From Goodfellowiella coeruleoviolacea (GTDB lineage: Bacteria; Actinomycetota; Actinomycetes; Mycobacteriales; Pseudonocardiaceae), in NCBI RefSeq assembly GCF_024171785.1, contig NZ_JAMTCK010000011.1, forward strand, positions 189,896-253,895: DNA of 64,000 bases, read 5' to 3'. The notes beneath the pieces are model-generated. The model did not search any database, was not told the DNA's origin, and was given only the letters and a program-made list of their open reading frames with translations. Shown in pieces: positions 59,301-64,000 of this stretch; position 1 is the stretch's first letter, and each line of letters starts with the position of its first letter. A program made the translations under genes and the position numbers.

Positions 59301-62300
59301 GGCGCCGGTCAGGTCGCGCCGCTCGGCGCCCTCGGGCGGCCACGCGCGCAGCGCGACGGGCTCACCGCCGCCGGCACCGACGTGGCCTCGGCCGTGCCGG
59401 ACCCAGTCGCCGTCGGCGCGGGAGTGCACGGACACGGCTCGGCCGCCGTCCTCGTCCGGCGGCCCCAGCTCGACGCGGAGTTCGACCTCGGTGTCCGGCC
59501 CGAGGACCAGCGGCGCTTCGAGGACGAGTTCCCCCAGCCCCGCACAGCCGATCTGCTCGGCGGCGCGGCGGGCCAGCTCGACGAACCCGGTCCCGGGCAG
59601 CAGCACGGTGCCGCGCACGGCGTGGTCGGCCAGCCACGGCTGCGCCCGGTGCGAGAGCCGCCCGGTGAACACGACCGCGCCGCTGGCGGGTAGGGCCACC
59701 GGCGGGCCGAGCAGGTCGGCCGGTGGCGCCGTCAGCCAGAACCGCTCGTGGTGGAACGGGTACGTGGGCAGCGGCACCCGCCGGGCACCGGGGTAGTACG
59801 GCGTCCAGTCGACCGGCACGCCCCGGACGTAGGCCCGCGCGAGCGCGGTCAGGAACTGGGCCGGCTCCTCCCCCTCCCGGCGCAGGGCCGGGATGAAGGC
59901 CGGCCCCGTCACGCACTGGCGGCCCAGCGCGGACAGCGTGGCGTCAGGGCCGACCTCCAGGAAGGTCGCCACGCCCCGCGCCGCGAGTTCGGTGACCGCG
60001 GCGGCGAACCGGACGGTCTCGCGCACCTGCCGCACCCAGTACTCCGGGGTGCACAGCTCGGCCGAGACCAGTCCGCCGGTGACCGTCGAGACGAACGGGA
60101 TCTCCGGCTCCGCGTAGGTGACCTCGCTGGCGACGGCGCGGAACTCGTCCAGCACCGGGTCCACCAGTGCCGAGTGGAACGCGTGGGAGACCCGCAGCCG
60201 GGTCCCGCCGCCGTGGCGCGCCGCCACCCGTGCGACGGCGTCGGCGGCGCCGGAGACCACCACCGAACGCGGTCCGTTCACCGCGGCGATCGACACGCCG
60301 GGGTCGAGTTCGACCTCGTCCTCGGCGACGTCGAGGGCGACCATCGCGCCACCCGCGAGGCGCTGCATCAGCGCGCCCCGCGCCGCGATCAGCCTCCGGG
60401 CATCCGCCAGCGAGAACACGCCCGCGATGTGGGCGGCGGCGAACTCGCCGACGGAGTGCCCGGCGACGAAGTCCGGCCGCACGCCGTGCTCGGCCAGCCG
60501 CCGGGCCAGCGCCACCTGGAACTCGAACAGCGCGGGCTGCGCGAACTCCGTCCGATCGAGGTCGGCGTCCGCCAGGTCCAGCCCCAGCAGCTCGGCCCCC
60601 ATGCCCGCCCGCTGCGTGCCCTGGCCGCTGAACAGCAGCGCCGTGGCGCCGTCGACGACCCGGCCTTCGGCGAGCACCGTGCCGTCCGGCAGCCGCACCG
60701 CGCGGTGGGCGAACTCCGACCGCGTCGTCACCAGGGAGTGGCCGACGTCCACCGGGGACTCGTCGGCCGGCAGCCGCTCGGCCAGTGCCGCGAGCGCGGT
60801 GGGGTTGCTGGCCGAGAGCACCCAGGGCACCGGCGGCCCCGGCTCGGGCCGGGCCGCCCGCTCGGGCTCCGGGACGCCTTCGAGGACCACGTGGGCGTTC
60901 GTCCCGCTGATCCCGAACGAGGACACCCCGGCCCTGCGGGGACGGCCGGCGTCGGGCCACGGCCGCGCCCGGGTGGCCAGCTCCACGGCGCCCGCCGACC
61001 AGTCCACGTGCGGGGACGGCTCGTCGGCGTGCAGCGTCGCCGGAACGTGGCCGTGCCGCATCGCCAGCACCGCCTTGATCACCCCGGCCACTCCGGCGGC
61101 GGCCTGCGTGTGCCCGAGGTTGGACTTGACCGAGCCGAGCAGCAGCGGCCGCTGCCGGTCCTGGCCGTAGGTGGCGAGCAGCGCCTGCGCCTCGATCGGG
61201 TCACCCAGGGCCGTTCCGGTGCCGTGTGCCTCGACCACGTCCACCTCCGAGGTGGACAGTCCGGCGCTGGCGAGCGCCTGGCGGATGACCCGCTGCTGGG
61301 CGGGGCCGTGCGGCGCGGTGAGGCCGTTGGACGCGCCGTCGGAGTTGACGGCGCTGCCCCGCACGAGCGCCAGCACGTCGTGGCCGTTGCGCCGCGCGTC
61401 GGAGAGCCGCTCCAGCACGAGCACCCCGGCGCCTTCGGCCCAGCCGACGCCGTCGGCGCCGGCCCCGAACGACCGGCACCGGCCATCGCGCGAGAGCCCG
61501 TCCTGGCGGGCGAACTCCTCGAACGGCGCCGGGGTCGCCAGCACGGTCACGCCGCCGGCCAGCGCGAGTGTGCACTCCCCCGCGCGCAGCGCCGCCGCGG
61601 CGGAGTGCAGCGCGACCAGCGAGGAGGAGCACGCCGTGTCGATCGTCAGCGCCGGGCCCTGCAGGCCGAGGACGTAGGCGATCCGCCCGGACACGATGCT
61701 GCCGGGACTCGTCGTGCCCGCGCCGACGCCGTAGTCGTGGTACATCACGCCGGCGAACACACCGGTCCGGCTGCCCCGCAGGGACAGCGGCGGGATGCCG
61801 GCGCGCTCCACCGCCTCCCAGCCGACCTCCAGCAGGATCCGCTGCTGCGGGTCCATGCTCGTCGCCTCGCGGGGCGAGATCCCGAAGAACTCCGCGTCGA
61901 ACCCGGCCGCGTCGTCCAGGAACCCGCCCGCGGCCGCGTACCCGGCGGGGCTGGTGTCCCAGCCGCGATCGTCCGGGAACGCCCCGATCGCGTCCCCTTC
62001 CGCGCAGAGCAGCCGCCACAGGTCCTCGGGGGTGTGGACGCCGCCGGGATAGCGGCAGGCCATGCCGATGATGACGACCGGGTCGTCGGCCACAGGCACT
62101 GCCACGTCCACAGTGGACTTCTCGGGTGCGGGAGCCAGGGACGCCAGCAGGAACCGGGCCAGCGCCCGGGGCGTGGGGTGGTCGAACACGGCGGTCGCCG
62201 GCAGGCTCAGCCCGGTGGCGGCGCCGAGCCGGTTGCGCAGTTCGATCCCGGCCAGTGAGTCGAACCCGAGGTCGCGGAAGGGCCGGTCGGCGTCGAGCAC

Positions 62301-64000
62301 CGCCCCGTCGTCGTGGCCCAGCACGAGTGTCACGTGCGCGCACACGAGTTCGACGAGTTCCCGCTCGGTGGCGCCGGGCAGCCGGCCCCGGCCCGGCTTG
62401 GGGGCGGGCTCCGCCCTCGGCGCCAGGCCCCGCAGCACGCCGGGCAGGTCCGGCCGCTGCCGCAGTGCGGCGACGTCGAAGGGCACGGCCGCCAGGACCG
62501 GCTCGGCGGCGGCCAGTGCCCGGTCGAAGGCCGCCAGCGCGTCCGCGACCGGCAGCGGGAGCACCCCGGAGCGGGCCAGCCGGCGGTGGTCGGCCTCGGT
62601 CAGGTGCCGCGTCATCCCGGTCTCGCCCGCCCACAGTCCCCATTGGACGGACAGCGCGGACTTGCCCTCGGCCCTGCGGTGTTCGGCGAGCGCGTCGAGG
62701 AAGGCGTTGGCCGCCGCGTAGTTGCCCTGCCCGGCCGCGCCGAGCACGGACGCGGCCGAGGAGAACACCACGAACGCGTCGACGTCGCCGAGCAGCTCGT
62801 GCAGGTGCCACGCGCCGTCGACCTTGGGGCGCAGCACGGCGGCCAGCCGGTCCGGGGTCAGCGCGGCGACCACGCCGTCGTCGAGCACGCCAGCCGCGTG
62901 GACGACCGCGCTCACCGGCCGGTCGAGCGTGGCCAGCACGGCGGCGAGCGCGTCCCGGTCGGCCACGTCGCAGGCGCGCACGTCCAGACCGGGCACGGCG
63001 GCGCCGCCGCGGGTGAGCAGCAGCAGGTGCCGGACGCCGTGGTGCTCGACGAGGTGCCGTGCGACCAGCGCGCCGAGTCCGCCGCCGGCGACCAGAACGA
63101 TCCCGTCGGGGTCGAAGGCCACCGGGGCGGGCACCGCGGCGAAGCGGCTCAGCCTCGGCACGTGCGCCACGCCGCCGCGGACGCGGACCTCGTCCTCGCC
63201 GTCGACCAGCAGCGGGTCGCCGTCGGTGTCGACCAGCACGAACCGGCCGGGGTGCTCGGCCTGCGCGGCGCGCACGAGCCCAGCGGCGGCCGCCGTCGCC
63301 AGCTCTCCGCCGGTGACCAGCACCAGTCGCCCGGCCGCCCGCTGGAGGCACCGCAGTGCGACGGCCGCCGCGTGGTGCGCGGCCTCGACCGGGTGTCCGT
63401 CCGCGGGCAGCCGGACGACCTCGTCGTCAGGGCCGGGTGGGTGTCCGGTGGCGGGCACCCACTCCTTGCGCCACAGCGGCGCGGCCGCCCGGACCGACCG
63501 CAGGGGCCGGAGGGTGAGTTCGTCGACGCCGAGCACCGGCAGCCCGGTGGGGTCGGTGGCGGTCAGCGCCACGCTGTCCGGGCCGGTGCGCCGGATGCGG
63601 ACCCGCAGTTCTCTCGCTCCCGTGGCGTGCACCGTCAGCCCGGTGACGGCGAACGGCATCGCCGCGGCGTCCACCCCGGTCCACGGCAGGGCGTGCAGCG
63701 CGGCGTCCAGCAGCGCGGGGTGCACGCCGAACGCGCCCGTTGCCACCTCCTCGGGCAGCCGGACGCGCGCGAACACCGCGCCGTCCTGGCGCAGCACCTC
63801 GCGCAGCCCTCGGAAGGCCGGGCCGTAGGAGAACCCCTCCAGCGCCTCGTAGAACCCTTCGAGGTCAACGGCTGGCGCGTCCGCCGGCCAGGCGAAGGTG
63901 TCGGGGTTGGCCGGGCTGGCGTCCACGGTGCCCGTCGCGTGGCGGGTCCACGAACCGTCCCGTCTGGAGTGGACGGTGACGGCGCCGACGGCGTCGATGA
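53343..64000 (-). CDS. Type I PKS, 5' end outside window: [..DH-KR-ACP], KS-AT-DH-KR-ACP, KS-AT-KR-ACP
   Basis: The frame is open to the right edge, so KS, AT and the start of DH of the first visible module lie outside. First module: DH second half ([18 protein letters not shown]), KR whose NADPH loop is shortened ([10 protein letters not shown]), ACP ([11 protein letters not shown]). Second module: KS (Cys 61629-61631), AT with GHSVGE and HAFH (malonyl), intact DH ([22 protein letters not shown]), KR (GGTTGLG; GVADNAV in place of LDD), ACP. Third module: KS (Cys 57051-57053), AT with GHSIGE and HAFH (malonyl), no DH, B-type KR (GVLDDG), ACP ([11 protein letters not shown]). It ends with a docking region ([10 protein letters not shown]). 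There is no loading module or thioesterase here. Translation is coupled to the next PKS gene. Confidence 0.95.

Overview
This 64-kb window is very GC-rich and reads as an actinomycete chromosome. The GC bias, F420-dependent (LLM-class) oxidoreductases, a mycothiol-type maleylpyruvate isomerase homologue, Tat-exported glycoside hydrolases, frequent GTG/TTG starts and a large modular type I polyketide synthase (PKS) all fit. A Pseudonocardiales-like or Streptomyces-like host is an inference; no rRNA or species marker is present.

Left part (1-23.2 kb): ordinary chromosomal genes. It opens with the tail of a major-facilitator transporter coupled to a keto-deoxy-sugar-acid dehydratase and an enolase-superfamily sugar-acid dehydratase (1-2.3 kb). 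Next come a siderophore-interacting flavoprotein behind a palindromic operator-like site, an F420-type oxidoreductase, a pyridoxamine-oxidase-fold protein, a tyrosine recombinase, two methyltransferases, a PdxH-like oxidase overlapping a maleylpyruvate-isomerase-like protein, and a CGNR regulator. An LLM oxidoreductase/UppP pair lies beside a histidine phosphatase. An aldo/keto reductase and a beta-propeller lipoprotein with DUF5703 follow. A secreted GH43/GH28 polysaccharide-degrading pair sits downstream of a LacI-type operator. The last genes here are a DUF1445 protein, an alpha/beta hydrolase lacking its nucleophile serine, an SDR and an M20 peptidase.

Middle part (23.2-30.7 kb): a decayed genomic island beginning beside tRNA-Leu(GAG). 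It has an AbrB-like regulator overlapping a tyrosine integrase, a frameshifted DUF2637 membrane gene, fragments of an NAD-dependent epimerase and an IS3-family transposase, then an AT-richer polymorphic-toxin locus on the minus strand. That locus holds a truncated Rhs core with an HINT-HNH toxin tip and a small immunity candidate, plus a second orphan tip joined to a 221-bp near-identical copy of the HINT segment, with its own immunity candidate. Both toxins carry disabling lesions while both immunity reading frames are open. A piece of another integrase lies between the cassettes. The island abuts a fragment of a sugar ABC-transporter permease.

Right part (30.8-64 kb): a biosynthetic gene cluster. 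A cytochrome P450 converges on three collinear minus-strand PKS genes. The first is cut by the right edge, so the loading module and early modules are outside the window. Visible modules in assembly order are: [..DH-KR-ACP], KS-AT-DH-KR-ACP, KS-AT-KR-ACP | KS-AT-DH-ER-KR-ACP, KS-AT-KR-ACP (methylmalonyl), KS-AT-(dead DH)-KR-ACP | KS-AT-DH-ER-KR-ACP-TE. All visible ATs but one carry the malonyl signature. The predicted carboxy-terminal half is a reduced polyol with 5-, 7- and 11-oxygenation, one C6 methyl and a distal diene, released by the thioesterase.
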